NCBI RefSeq assembly: GCF_900108315.1
Contig: NZ_FNVB01000006.1
Location: forward strand, 268,180 to 332,179
Source of the DNA: Saccharopolyspora kobensis
Lineage (GTDB): Bacteria > Actinomycetota > Actinomycetes > Mycobacteriales > Pseudonocardiaceae
Direction of reading: 5' to 3'
DNA length: 64,000 nt
Below, in pieces: positions 32,339 through 40,586 of this stretch. Under the pieces are notes generated by a model, which searched no databases, was not told the origin of the DNA, and saw nothing but the letters and a program-made list of their open reading frames with translations. Position numbers and translations under genes: made by a program. The first letter of the stretch is position 1. The number at the start of each line of letters is the position of its first letter.

Positions 32339-33034
32339 TCAGCGCAGGGCCTCGGCCACCGATTCCGCCGTTTCCAGCACCAGCGGGCCGATCTCCTCCG
32401 GCACCAGCGGCTGCAGCGCCACCACGCCGACGCTGGCGCGCAGGCCGGGCACCCCGCGCACGGGCGCCGCCACGGCGAACGCGCCCGCCTGCAGATCGCC
32501 GCTGCTGGCGATCCACCGCGGCCCGCCCGGCGGGAGGTCCACCGCGCGCCCGGCCGCGCCGCGCTGCACCGGATGACGACTGCCCACCCGGTACGACACG
32601 TGGTAGCTGGTCCACGACGGCTCCACCACCGCCACGGCCTGCGCCTCGCTGCCGTCGGCGACGGTCAGGTGCACCGTCGAACCGACGCGCTCCGCCAACG
32701 CCCGCAGCGCGGGCAGCGACGCCACGCGCAGCTGCGGCAGCACCCGCCCGGCGAGCCACAGCACGCCGAGGCCCAACCGCACCTTCGAACCCTCGCGGCG
32801 CACCAGGCCGCGGCTCTGCAGCGGCCCGAGCAACCGGTACACGGCCGCGCGGCTGACGCCCACGGTCGCCGCCAGGTCGCTGATCGTCGGCGCTTCGCTC
32901 TCCGACTCGGCCACCGCCTGCAGCAGGCTCAGCCCGCGCTCCAGCGTCAGCGAGCTCTCCTTCGCCACGGGCTGGGAGTCGCGGGGCCCGCCGAGCGGGG
33001 TGCGGATCGGTTCCGGGGTGGTTGGTGGGGCCAT
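32339..33034 (-). CDS. IclR-family transcriptional regulator
   Basis: 231 aa. N-terminal winged HTH (SLTLERGLSLLQAVAESESEAPTISDLAATVGVSRAAVYRLLGPLQSRGLVRRE, residues 27-82) and a C-terminal GAF-like IclR effector domain (VGSTVHLTVADGSEAQAVAVV, QRGAAGRAVDL, VRGVPGLRASVGVVAL). It starts 4 nt after the fumarylacetoacetase stop and is therefore the last gene of that operon. Many IclR proteins control aromatic catabolism, so autoregulation of the operon through the inverted repeat at 35108-35134 is a reasonable inference. Confidence 0.9.
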   Translation of the reverse strand: MAPPTTPEPIRTPLGGPRDSQPVAKESSLTLERGLSLLQAVAESESEAPTISDLAATVGVSRAAVYRLLGPLQSRGLVRREGSKVRLGLGVLWLAGRVLPQLRVASLPALRALAERVGSTVHLTVADGSEAQAVAVVEPSWTSYHVSYRVGSRHPVQRGAAGRAVDLPPGGPRWIASSGDLQAGAFAVAAPVRGVPGLRASVGVVALQPLVPEEIGPLVLETAESVAEALR

Positions 33035-33038
33035 CGCG

Positions 33039-34244
33039 TCACCTCCGAGCAGCGGCCAGCACAGTGCCGGTCACCTCACCGAGCCCGATCACCGTTCCAC
33101 CGGGCCCGGGCGCGGTCCCGCGCAGCGTCACGCGGTCCCCGTCCTGGAGGAAGGTGCGCTGCTCGCCGTCCTGCAGCGTGATCGGCTCGGCGCCGCCCCA
33201 GGTCAGCTCCAGCAGGCAGCCGCGCTGCTCGCGCTGCGGCCCGGACACGGTGCCCGACGCGAACAGGTCGCCGGGGCGCACCGGGGCACCGTTGACGGTC
33301 AGGTGCGCCAGCTGCTGCGCGGGCGACCACGACATGTGCTCGAAGCGCGGCCGGGACAGCACCGTCTCGTTGCAGCGCACCTCCAGCTGCAGGTCGAGTC
33401 CCCAGGGCTCGGCCTCCAGCAGGTAGGACTGCAGCACGTGGTCCGGCTCCGGCAGCGGGATGCGGGCGTCCTCGAAGGCCGCCAGCGGGGTGATCCAGCC
33501 GGCCATCGAGGTGGCGAAGGACTTGGCCAGGAACGGCCCCAGCGGTTCGGACTCCCAGGCCTGGACGTCCCGCGCCGACCAGTCGTTGACCAGCACCACG
33601 CCGAACACGTGCTCGGCGAAGTCCGCGGTCGGCACCCGGGTGGCGGCCTCCCCGCCGCAGACGAACCCGACCTCGGCCTCGAAGTCCAGCCGCCGGGTCG
33701 GCCCGAACGCCGGGTGCAGGTCACCGGCCGCCTTGCGCTGCCCGCTCGGCCGGTGGACGTCGGTGCCCGAGACGTACACCGTGCCCGCGCGGCCGTGGTA
33801 GCCGACCGGCATGTGCGTCCAGTTCTCCGGCACCGGCGCGGCCGTCCGGCGCAGGATCCGGTTGACGTTCTCCACGTGGTGCCGCGAGGAGAAGAAGTCG
33901 ACGTAGTCGGCGACCGCGAACGGCAGCACCAGGGTGTGCCAGTCGGTGCGCACCAGGCGCGCACCAGCAGGCGCGCGGTCGGCCGACACGATCTCGGTGA
34001 GCCGCTCGCGCAGCTCCTGCCAGCGCTCCCGCCCGGCCGCCAGCAGCGGATCGAGGGAATCGGCCGAGACCAGCTCGGCGAGTCGAGGTCCGAGCGCCTC
34101 GGCGACGCCGCGCAGCGGCAGCGCATGCCTGCCGACCCGCACCGCGACGACCGGACCGCTGCCGGTCACCAGCACCCCGTAGGGCAGCGTCTGCGGCCCG
34201 AACGGCTGGTCCGGGGCGAACTCCGGATCCTCGATCCAGGTCAA
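33039..34244 (-). CDS. fahA: Fumarylacetoacetase
   Basis: 401 aa. Cleaves fumarylacetoacetate to fumarate and acetoacetate, the last step of phenylalanine/tyrosine breakdown through homogentisate. The N-terminal SH3-like domain starts TWIEDPEFAPDQPFGPQTLPYGV. The catalytic FAH domain has DYVDFFSSRHHVENVNRI, PVGYHGRAGTVYVSG, DFEAEVGFVCG (Glu metal ligands), NDWSARDVQAWE and GPFLAKSFATSMAGW. TTG 34244 is in a TTGA overlap with the upstream stop. No homogentisate dioxygenase is in the window. Confidence 0.94.
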   Translation of the reverse strand: MTWIEDPEFAPDQPFGPQTLPYGVLVTGSGPVVAVRVGRHALPLRGVAEALGPRLAELVSADSLDPLLAAGRERWQELRERLTEIVSADRAPAGARLVRTDWHTLVLPFAVADYVDFFSSRHHVENVNRILRRTAAPVPENWTHMPVGYHGRAGTVYVSGTDVHRPSGQRKAAGDLHPAFGPTRRLDFEAEVGFVCGGEAATRVPTADFAEHVFGVVLVNDWSARDVQAWESEPLGPFLAKSFATSMAGWITPLAAFEDARIPLPEPDHVLQSYLLEAEPWGLDLQLEVRCNETVLSRPRFEHMSWSPAQQLAHLTVNGAPVRPGDLFASGTVSGPQREQRGCLLELTWGGAEPITLQDGEQRTFLQDGDRVTLRGTAPGPGGTVIGLGEVTGTVLAAARR

Positions 34245-35116
34245 AGCAGTCCCAATCCTTCGAGCTCGACGACCGGGTCCTTCAACGATCGTGCCCCGTA
34301 GGAGGCGAAGACGTCGCGGACGGCGTTCGCCGCGTCGTCGGACAGCGCCTTGGCCTCCTCGGCCAGCGCGGCGCCGTCGGTGCTGGCCAGAGCTTCCCGC
34401 ACGTCCTTGCCCGACAGCGAACGCGCGGCTGCGACCAGCAGGTTCAGGAAGCCGTGGTTGGTGAACCCGGTTTCCGGGTCGGTGCCGCGCACCGCGGTGT
34501 GCAGCCCGGTGGTGGCCTTGAACGGCACGTCGAGGCTGGCGGCCACGGCCAGGAAGTCGGTGACCACGTCGACCGAGGGCACCGATTCGGCGGTCTGCCC
34601 ACCGCAGCGCAGCTTCGGCCAGCAACCGTGCTCGGCGACCCGGCGGATGCCGTCCAGCCAGCCGTCGCCGCCGCGCCGCGGCTCGACGACCCGGATGATG
34701 TCCTCGGGCACGAACTCCGACACCCGCTCCAGCCAGATGTCGTCGACGTCCGACGGCGCCGGCATCTCCACCATCCGCAGCGCCAGCAGCTCCTGGCGGC
34801 CCTCGATGATCGACAGCGCCTTGGGCACGCCGCCGAGCCCGGTGTCGCACACCAGCGACAGCGGCACCGGCGCGCTCGGCTTGGCCTTGGCCAGCTCGGT
34901 GATCAGCTCGGCGAGCCGCGAGGCCTGGCACAGGATCGGCCCGAGCAGTCCGGTGAGGGCGCCGCCGCGCGCTTCGAGGTGGTCGGCCACCACCTGCGGG
35001 ACGGCCGGCGCTCCCGGCGGGAACAACGAGGCGTCGTCGACCAGGCGGGCGAACAGTGGCGGGATGCCGCGCGGACCGGGCGCGCGAAGCTCAACAGCGC
35101 TTGACACGGCTGACAC
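34241..35116 (-). CDS. Uncharacterised protein, first gene of the fumarylacetoacetase operon
   Basis: 291 aa, soluble; no family name known to me. Alternating hydrophobic strands and acidic helices (VPLSLVCDTGLGG, LRMVEMPAP, IIRVVEPRRGGDGWLDGI, PKLRCGGQ, VPFKATTGLHTAVRG, FTNHGFLNLLVAA) look like a (beta/alpha)8 barrel, with KATTGLH resembling an active-site strand. GTG 35116 is the start and lies within an inverted repeat. It overlaps fahA by 4 nt, so the products are needed together. A role in homogentisate or related aromatic breakdown is inferred from linkage only. Confidence 0.75.
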   Translation of the reverse strand: MSAVSSAVELRAPGPRGIPPLFARLVDDASLFPPGAPAVPQVVADHLEARGGALTGLLGPILCQASRLAELITELAKAKPSAPVPLSLVCDTGLGGVPKALSIIEGRQELLALRMVEMPAPSDVDDIWLERVSEFVPEDIIRVVEPRRGGDGWLDGIRRVAEHGCWPKLRCGGQTAESVPSVDVVTDFLAVAASLDVPFKATTGLHTAVRGTDPETGFTNHGFLNLLVAAARSLSGKDVREALASTDGAALAEEAKALSDDAANAVRDVFASYGARSLKDPVVELEGLGLL

Positions 35117-35134
35117 GCTAATGCCGTATCAGCC
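35108..35134. promoter_or_regulatory. Operator-like inverted repeat over the start of the fah operon
   Basis: GGCTGACAC and GTATCAGCC are inverted repeats (8 of 9 pairs) around 9 nt. They overlap the GTG start (35114-35116) and the presumed -10. Candidate binding site for the IclR protein encoded at the end of the operon. Confidence 0.45.
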
Positions 35135-35364
35135 AGTGAACAAAGGTGCCCGATAAACGGACGTCTGGCGGGGTCATGGGCTCCTCCCTCGCCTGGTTCA
35201 GACCTCATCATCCACCCAGCACCGACAGCGGCTGACGGCACCCTTCCCCCACTGCGCGAGATCGCCTCCCGCTGCGGCCTTCCAGCTGGTACTAAGAGCA
35301 TGTGCGCGGGAGCGGCTCGGGGCGAGGTTCCCCCGAGCGGAGCACTTCCAGACCCCGCGGAGAT

Positions 35365-35384
35365 AAGTTAGGCTTGCCTAAGTT
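35365..35384 (+). promoter_or_regulatory. IdeR/DmdR iron box before the DUF2470 gene
   Basis: AAGTTAGGCTTGCCTAAGTT is an almost perfect dyad and matches the TTAGGTTAGGCTAACCTAA-type iron box of actinobacterial IdeR/DmdR. It ends 11 nt before the GTG, so it can block transcription or ribosome entry when iron is plentiful. Confidence 0.75.
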
Positions 35385-35395
35385 GGAGGTGAGCG

Positions 35396-36175
35396 GTGAG
35401 CGAGACGAGGACCCGGAGACCTGCCACGCCGAGCCCGGCGGAGCGGGCCAGGAGCATCGCCAAGCGCGGTGGCCGGGCGGCGCTGCTGCCGTCCGGCGAA
35501 ACAGCGGTGCGCGTCGCACCGCTGCTGCACCACGTGCACGCGGACGGCTCCGCCACCGTGCTGCTCGCCGACGACCACCCGCTGATCTCCACCGCCTGGC
35601 AAGCCCCGCGCAGCGAACTCGCCGCGGTGCTGGAGGTCGCGGACCCGACGCCCGTCCGGCTCCGCGAACCGGTGCGCGGCCTGCTGTGGCTGACCGGCTG
35701 GATGAGCCTGCTGCAGGGCGACGACGCCCGCGCCGAGGTGCTCGCGGTCGCCGAAGAGCGCCCCGACCCGAGACTGCTGGACGCCGGGCACGGCGCGACC
35801 GTGCTGAAGCTGGAGTCGGCGTCGCTGGTGCTGGCCGACTCGGAGGGCACCAGCTCGGTGGAGCCTGCCGACTTCCAGGCCGCTGAGCCCGACCCGTTCT
35901 GCATGCACGAGGACTCCTGGCTGCGCCACCTGGAGCTCTCGCACCGGGACGTCGTCGGCCTGCTCGGCAGGCACCTGCCGGAGAAGCTGCGCGGCGGCCA
36001 CATCCGCCCGCTCGGCCTGGACAAGCACGGCCTGCGCCTGCGCGTGGAGTCGACCGACGGCGACCACGACGTCCGGCTGGCCTTCTCCCGCCCGGTGACG
36101 ACCACCGAGAACCTCGGCACGGAGCTGCGCCGCCTGGTCGGCTGCCCGTTCCTCGCCCAGCAGCGCTCCGCCTGA
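35396..36175 (+). CDS. Iron-regulated DUF2470 (split-barrel, HugZ-like) protein
   Basis: 259 aa, cytosolic. The N-terminal flavin-reductase-like split barrel (RAALLPSGETAVRVAPLLHHVHADGSATVLLADDHPL) and the C-terminal DUF2470 helical domain (HEDSWLRHLELSHRDVVGLLGRHL...GLDKHGLRLRVES) resemble HugZ haem-degrading proteins and plant haem/chlorophyll-linked relatives. GTG 35396 is preceded by TTGGAGG and by a strong IdeR box, so it should be made under iron limitation. Haem use is inferred. A family B element follows the stop. Confidence 0.82.
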   Translation: MSETRTRRPATPSPAERARSIAKRGGRAALLPSGETAVRVAPLLHHVHADGSATVLLADDHPLISTAWQAPRSELAAVLEVADPTPVRLREPVRGLLWLTGWMSLLQGDDARAEVLAVAEERPDPRLLDAGHGATVLKLESASLVLADSEGTSSVEPADFQAAEPDPFCMHEDSWLRHLELSHRDVVGLLGRHLPEKLRGGHIRPLGLDKHGLRLRVESTDGDHDVRLAFSRPVTTTENLGTELRRLVGCPFLAQQRSA

Positions 36176-36177
36176 GA

Positions 36178-36325
36178 TCCCGTCCGGCGAACTCGTTCTG
36201 CCCGGCGGTGCGGGTGGCGGATCAGCGCCTGGATCGCGGGCGCCCTGACTCGTGTGACCGGTGCGCGGCGTCCCCGCCAGAGGAGCGCTGAGAACCCGCG
36301 GCGATGCCGGTTGCGAGGGTGGGCC
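36178..36325 (+). repeat. Family B 3'-UTR element after the DUF2470 gene
   Basis: The conserved opening (ACTCGTTCTGCCCGGCGG, 36191-36208) begins 15 nt after the stop. A GCGCTG...CAG/CTG-type stem and the conserved CTGAGAACCCGCGGCGATGC and GGTTGCGAGGGTGGG blocks follow. It is the only copy on the plus strand and is again on the strand of the gene it follows. Confidence 0.65.
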
Positions 36326-36394
36326 GAGCGGCATCGCCGCTTCAAGAAGGGGAGATCGGCCTCGGCTCGATCCGTTGCGCCTGCTCAAGCACCG

Positions 36395-36754
36395 TCAGTC
36401 GTCCTGGACGGCCTCGGAGTCCAGGGGTTCGAGGTGCTGGATCCGGCCGCTGCGGAACCGCAGGCGCGTCTCCCCGGGGCCCACCAGCAGCGCCTCGTCG
36501 ACGCCGCCGCGCCGGGTGATCATCCACAGGAACGAGCGCGCGACGACCGCCGCCCGCCCGGGTCTGGTCCCGTCGACGAACCGCACCTGCAGCCCGCCCG
36601 GATCGCTGTGCCGCAGCTCCACCAGGACTCCGTCGCGCACGCCGAACAGGTCGGCCGCGCCCACCGGTCCGTCGAGCGCGTCGAAGCCGCGCACCGCCTG
36701 CAGCACGCGCACCGCGCGTCCGGTGTCGGCCGAACCCCACACGAACACGTCCAT
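36395..36754 (-). CDS. Hypothetical protein, 119 aa
   Basis: Small soluble protein, MDVFVWGSADTGRAVRVLQAVRGFDALD..., followed by strands LVELRHSDPGGLQVRFVDGT and RSFLWMITRRGGVDEALLVGPGETRLRF. I recognise no domain. GC at third positions is consistent with coding. It is divergent from the CPBP protease gene. No ribosome-binding site is obvious. Confidence 0.6.
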   Translation of the reverse strand: MDVFVWGSADTGRAVRVLQAVRGFDALDGPVGAADLFGVRDGVLVELRHSDPGGLQVRFVDGTRPGRAAVVARSFLWMITRRGGVDEALLVGPGETRLRFRSGRIQHLEPLDSEAVQDD

Positions 36755-36874
36755 GCCCACCTCCGCCGGGCCGTCACCGATCCGACGCCACCGCCGCGCG
36801 GGCAGTTCCGGCTCGGGTTTCCCGGTTTTGCCAGACCGGACGGGGGCCGTCACCGGCCCGGGTAGGTTCGTCGC

Positions 36875-37684
36875 GTGAGCACCATGCGCGCCTGGTTGGC
36901 CCCCGCCCGCCCCGGCGACCCCGCCGTCGTCACCGACCGCCGGGAGCGCAAGGCGATCACCATCGAGCTGGTCGTGGTGTTCGCCGTGACGCTCGGGATG
37001 TCCGGCCTGCAGAGCCTGCTGTCCCTGCTCGACGCGCTGCTGCGCCCGGAGCCGCTTGCCGACCAGCACGCCGCGATCAACGTCCCGCGCGCCGACCTGG
37101 GGCTGCTCGACATGCTCCAGCAGCTGACGAACGTGGCCCGGCTGATCGCCTGGGGCGCGCTGGGCGCGTACCTGCTGTGGCGCGGCGGGATCGCGCTGTG
37201 GCGGGTCGGCCTCGACCGCACCCGCCCGGGCAGCGACTTCGTCCGCGGCGTGGGGCTCGCGGCGCTGATCGGCATTCCCGGTCTCGGGCTCTACCTGACC
37301 GCGCACGCGCTCGGCCTCAGCCTGACCGTGCAGCCGTCCACGCTCGACGCGGCGTGGTGGCGGGCGCCGGTCCTGACGCTGGCCGCCTTCGGCAACTCCT
37401 TCGCCGAAGAGGTCCTGGTGGTGGCCTACCTGCTGACCCGGCTGCGGCAGCTGGGCTGGTCGGAGAACCGGGCGCTGTGGTTCGCGGCGGTGCTGCGCGG
37501 CAGCTACCACCTGTACCAGGGCATCGGCGGATTCGTCGGCAACGTCGTGATGGGGCTGGTCTACGGGCGGATCTGGCAGCGCTCCAACCGCCTGTGGCCG
37601 CTGATCGTGGGCCACGCCCTGATCGACGTGGTCGCCTTCGTCGGCTACGCAGCCCTCCGCGGGAACGTCACCTGGCTGCCGTAG
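36875..37684 (+). CDS. CPBP-family intramembrane glutamic protease
   Basis: 269 aa with about eight TM helices. The Abi/CAAX-protease motifs are FGNSFAEEVLVVAYLLTRL (EE pair, motif 1, residues about 172-178), RGSYHLYQG (motif 2 His) and GHALIDV (motif 3 His). The usual Arg of EExxxR is replaced by Ala/Tyr, as in some actinobacterial members. GTG 36875 follows TAGGTT (36863-36868) by 6 nt, so it is probably leaderless. The substrate is unknown. Repeat A follows the stop by a few bases. Confidence 0.85.
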   Translation: MSTMRAWLAPARPGDPAVVTDRRERKAITIELVVVFAVTLGMSGLQSLLSLLDALLRPEPLADQHAAINVPRADLGLLDMLQQLTNVARLIAWGALGAYLLWRGGIALWRVGLDRTRPGSDFVRGVGLAALIGIPGLGLYLTAHALGLSLTVQPSTLDAAWWRAPVLTLAAFGNSFAEEVLVVAYLLTRLRQLGWSENRALWFAAVLRGSYHLYQGIGGFVGNVVMGLVYGRIWQRSNRLWPLIVGHALIDVVAFVGYAALRGNVTWLP

Positions 37685-37688
37685 GAGT

Positions 37689-37732
37689 GCAATTTCAATT
37701 GAAATCAGCGGTGTGATTTCAATTGAAATTGC
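37689..37732. repeat. Family A nested palindrome
   Basis: GCAATTTCAATTGAAATCA and its exact reverse complement (19 nt each) flank GCGGTG. Inner dyad centres are 37698.5 and 37722.5, 24 nt apart. It begins 5 nt after the CPBP gene stop and lies upstream of arcA. Confidence 0.85.
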
Positions 37733-37871
37733 GCGGACACCCACTGGGGGAGCTCCGGAGCGGGGTCTTCGATCCGGGCGTTCTTCGCAACGTTCTGATG
37801 GTCGCAACGGTGTTTTGATTAACGATCCATCGAAAAACGCGCCGGGTGCAGATGTTTTGCATCGTCGTGGC

Positions 37872-37877
37872 TACGCT
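37872..37877 (+). promoter_or_regulatory. Probable -10 box of leaderless arcA promoter
   Basis: TACGCT, 7 nt before GTG 37885, with no Shine-Dalgarno. Confidence 0.4.
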
Positions 37878-37884
37878 GCGAATC

Positions 37885-39093
37885 GTGACCGAACCACACG
37901 TCCAGAGCGAGGTCGGGCCGCTGCACGCGGTGCTGCTGCACCGGCCGGGCACGGAGCTGAAGCGGCTCACCCCGCGCAACAACGACCAGCTCCTGTTCGA
38001 CGCGATCCCGTGGGTCGATCGCGCGCAGGAGGAGCACGACGCCTTCGCCGAGGTCCTGCGCGGCCGAGGCGTTGAAGTGCTGCTACTGCGCGACGTCCTC
38101 ACCGACGCGCTGCAGGACTCGCGGGCGCGGGCGGCGGCCGTGCTCAGCGGCGTCGACGAGCTCAGGCTGGGCTCCGACATCGCCGACACCCTGCGCTCCC
38201 ACCTGTCCACTGTGGACGAGGCCGCGCTGGCCGAGATCCTCATCGCGGGCATGACCTTCGAGGAGCTGCCCGCGGCCGAGGGGCAGTCGCTGGTCCGCCG
38301 CATGCACCAGCCGCACGACTTCGCCATCGAGCCGCTGCCGAACCTGCTGTTCACCCGCGACTCGTCGGTGTGGGTGGGCGACCGGGTCGCCATCGCCGCC
38401 CTCGCGATGCCCGCGCGGCGCCGCGAATCGGCCCTCACCGACCTGATCTACGCCTACCACCCGCGCTTCTCGCACTCGGCCCGCGCGTACGGCGCGCACT
38501 CCGCCCCCGTCGAGGGCGGCGACGTGCTGCTGCTCGCGCCGGGAGTGGTGGCGATCGGCGTCGGCGAGCGCACCACACCGGCCGGCGCGGAGTCCTTCGC
38601 GCGCTCGGTCTTCGCCGACGACCTGGCGCACACCGTGCTGGCGGTGCCGATCGAGCAGGCCCGCGCGTCGATGCACCTGGACACGGTCTGCACGATGGTC
38701 GACCGCGACGCGGTGGTGATGTACCCGGCCATCCAGCACTCGCTGCGCGCCTACACGCTGCGCCCGGCGGGCGACGAGCTGAAGGTGTCCGGCCCGACGC
38801 CGTTCCTGACGGCGGCGGCGGAAGCGATGGAGATCGACCACCTGCGGGTGATCGACACCGGCCTGGACCCGGTGACGGCGGAGCGCGAGCAGTGGGAGGA
38901 CGGCAACAACACCCTCGCCCTGGCGCCCGGCGTGGTGGTCGCCTACGAGCGGAACGCGGAGACCAACGCCCGACTGGAGGAAGCGGGCATCGAGGTGCTG
39001 CGGATATCGGGTTCGGAACTCGGTTCCGGCCGCGGCGGACCGCGTTGCATGTCCTGCCCGATCACGCGCGCCCCACTCCCCGCGATCACCTGA
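37885..39093 (+). CDS. arcA: Arginine deiminase
   Basis: 402 aa, cytosolic. Hydrolyses arginine to citrulline and ammonia. The catalytic Cys is C388 in GGPRCMSC, the His lies in SMHLDTVC (about 264), and the substrate-binding segment [10 protein letters not shown] and VEGGDVLLL are intact. The N-terminus [14 protein letters not shown] is typical. GTG 37885 was chosen over ATG 37846. No carbamate kinase or ornithine carbamoyltransferase is adjacent, so it is not an arcABC operon; it may serve nitrogen supply or pH defence. Confidence 0.96.
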   Translation: MTEPHVQSEVGPLHAVLLHRPGTELKRLTPRNNDQLLFDAIPWVDRAQEEHDAFAEVLRGRGVEVLLLRDVLTDALQDSRARAAAVLSGVDELRLGSDIADTLRSHLSTVDEAALAEILIAGMTFEELPAAEGQSLVRRMHQPHDFAIEPLPNLLFTRDSSVWVGDRVAIAALAMPARRRESALTDLIYAYHPRFSHSARAYGAHSAPVEGGDVLLLAPGVVAIGVGERTTPAGAESFARSVFADDLAHTVLAVPIEQARASMHLDTVCTMVDRDAVVMYPAIQHSLRAYTLRPAGDELKVSGPTPFLTAAAEAMEIDHLRVIDTGLDPVTAEREQWEDGNNTLALAPGVVVAYERNAETNARLEEAGIEVLRISGSELGSGRGGPRCMSCPITRAPLPAIT

Positions 39094-39109
39094 TCGGGTA
39101 GTCGGCGAA

Positions 39110-39148
39110 GGCGCCTCCCCGCGAATGAGTCAACCGGAGGCGCCTTTT
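39110..39148 (+). terminator. Rho-independent terminator of arcA
   Basis: GGCGCCTCC (39110-39118) pairs with GGAGGCGCC (39136-39144), followed by TTTT. Confidence 0.85.
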
Positions 39149-39290
39149 GCCGAAAGATGATCACTCGAATTGGTGGTGACATGCGCAACTCCAACTCAGA
39201 ACCCCTACACTGAGCCATCTACCAGCGAAAACAGGTCAGGGTTGGCTTGCCTGAACTTACCCAGGGTTGCCTTCGTTAATTGTGCGAACG

Positions 39291-39322
39291 TTAGGCTAAC
39301 CGCAATTCACTTAGGCTTCCCT
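39291..39322 (+). promoter_or_regulatory. Tandem IdeR-type iron boxes before ferritin
   Basis: TTAGGCTAACC (39291-39301) and TTAGGCTTCCCT (39311-39322) have the iron-box core; a weaker GGCTTGCCTGAAC occurs at 39244-39256. They lie 30-60 nt upstream of the TATATT -10, where M. tuberculosis IdeR is known to activate bfrB. Confidence 0.65.
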
Positions 39323-39348
39323 GGAATGAATCTGGATTGATTCCAGAG

Positions 39349-39354
39349 TATATT
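39349..39354 (+). promoter_or_regulatory. -10 box of the ferritin promoter (leaderless)
   Basis: TATATT, 7 nt before ATG 39362, with no ribosome-binding site. Confidence 0.55.
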
Positions 39355-39361
39355 GATTGGC

Positions 39362-39922
39362 ATGACCGCCACCGCGAAGAAAATTCAGCACAAGGAATCC
39401 AAGTTCGAGCACCTGCTGCAGGAGCAGATCCGCAACGAGTTCACCGCCTCGCAGCAGTACATCGCCGTCGCCGTGTGGTTCGACGACAACGACCTCCCGC
39501 AGCTGGCCGGGCACTTCTACCGGCAGGCGCTGGAGGAGCGCAACCACGCGATGATGATCGTCCAGTACCTGATGGACAACGACATCAAGCCGGTCATCCC
39601 GGCGATCGAGCAGGTCCGCAACGACTTCAACGAGACCCGCGAGCTCGTCGCGCTCGCCCTGGAGCAGGAGCGCGAGGTCACCCGCGAGATCGAGACGCTG
39701 GCCAAGACGGCTCGCGAGGAGGGCAACTACCTCGGCGAGCAGTTCATGCAGTGGTTCCTCAAGGAGCAGGTCGAAGAGGTCTCGCAGATGTCGACCCTGC
39801 TCAACGTGGTCGACCGGGCCAAGGGCAACCTCTTCGACGTGGAGACCTTCCTGGCCCGCGAAACGGTCGGCGACGAAGGAGCGGACGCAACCGCCCCCAA
39901 GGCCGCCGGCGGCTCCGTCTGA
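39362..39922 (+). CDS. bfrB: Non-haem ferritin
   Basis: 186 aa; forms the 24-subunit iron-storage shell. Ferroxidase ligands are visible in LLQEQIRNEFTASQQY (E26 region), E58-E59-x2-H62 in EERNH, and EGNYLGEQFMQWFLKEQVEE in the fourth helix. No haem-binding Met as in bacterioferritin is apparent, so it is the BfrB/ferritin type. ATG 39362 is leaderless. Iron boxes upstream predict activation by IdeR when iron is high. Syntenic with Rv3841. The C-terminal 15 residues are a flexible Gly/Ala tail, in mycobacteria needed for ferroxidase function. Confidence 0.94.
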   Translation: MTATAKKIQHKESKFEHLLQEQIRNEFTASQQYIAVAVWFDDNDLPQLAGHFYRQALEERNHAMMIVQYLMDNDIKPVIPAIEQVRNDFNETRELVALALEQEREVTREIETLAKTAREEGNYLGEQFMQWFLKEQVEEVSQMSTLLNVVDRAKGNLFDVETFLARETVGDEGADATAPKAAGGSV

Positions 39923-39945
39923 CCGGCAGCAGCGCCCACCCCGGC

Positions 39946-40007
39946 GCGAGGTGCCCGGGAATTTCCGGCTTCTCCCGGACGGAACCGCGGAGACCTGGGC
40001 ACCTCGC
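39946..40007. terminator. Long hairpin after ferritin
   Basis: GCGAGGTGCCC pairs with GGGCACCTCGC across a GC-rich inner region holding a further CCGG-type stem; no T-run. Confidence 0.5.
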
Positions 40008-40103
40008 TGATGGGCGGCCCGGTGCCATCGGAGTTCGCCTTCCGAACCTGCTTCGGCTGCGGCCGGTTACCAGCGCCGCGACAAGGGATTCAGCGCGCCC
40101 GCG

Positions 40104-40586
40104 TCACTGGGCCGGGGGCTGGGTGGTCGGGTTGTTCGCCGAGGACGTCGGGTTCGGTTGGGTGGTTTGGGTGGGCTTCGACGTCGTCGGGGCCGGGGCC
40201 GTGGTTTGGGTGCTCAGGATTTCCGGGGGTTCTTCGGAGGTCTGCGGGAGCCGGGGGCGGTACGGGGGCTGCGGCGGTTGGACCGGAGGGTGGTGCGGAG
40301 GCGGCACGGCAGGCAGGTCCGCGCTGGTCGAGGTCGGGATCGGGGTCGAGTTCACCACCGGAGGAGCTGCCGGTGGCAGCGGCCGTTCGGGCTGGTGGTT
40401 GACCAGCACCACGCCGCCGCCGACCAGCATCAGCGCCGCGAGCGCGCTTCCGGACGCGGCCAGCATGTTGTTGCGCTGGCGGCGGCGACGTGCGCCCGCG
40501 ACCACCGACCACTCCGCTCCGGTGCGCACCGGGATGTCCAGGCGCTCGTCCCGGAGGATGCGGCCGAGCTCGTCCTCGAGATCCAT
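40104..40586 (-). CDS. Single-pass membrane protein, putative regulator of the adjacent sigma factor
   Basis: 160 aa. The cytoplasmic N-terminus (MDLEDELGRILRDERLDIPVRTGAEWSVVAGARRRRQRN) is followed by one TM helix (about 42-62) and a long Pro/Thr/Gln-rich outer tail (TSKPTQTTQPNPTSS). No zinc finger is present. Its ATG overlaps the sigma gene stop (TGATG), the usual arrangement for a sigma/anti-sigma pair, so an anti-sigma-like role is inferred from position only. Confidence 0.72.
   Translation of the reverse strand: MDLEDELGRILRDERLDIPVRTGAEWSVVAGARRRRQRNNMLAASGSALAALMLVGGGVVLVNHQPERPLPPAAPPVVNSTPIPTSTSADLPAVPPPHHPPVQPPQPPYRPRLPQTSEEPPEILSTQTTAPAPTTSKPTQTTQPNPTSSANNPTTQPPAQ

Noticed and set aside
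39946..40007. Riboswitch after ferritin
   Set aside because: It is downstream of a gene and upstream of nothing on that strand; a terminator is simpler.
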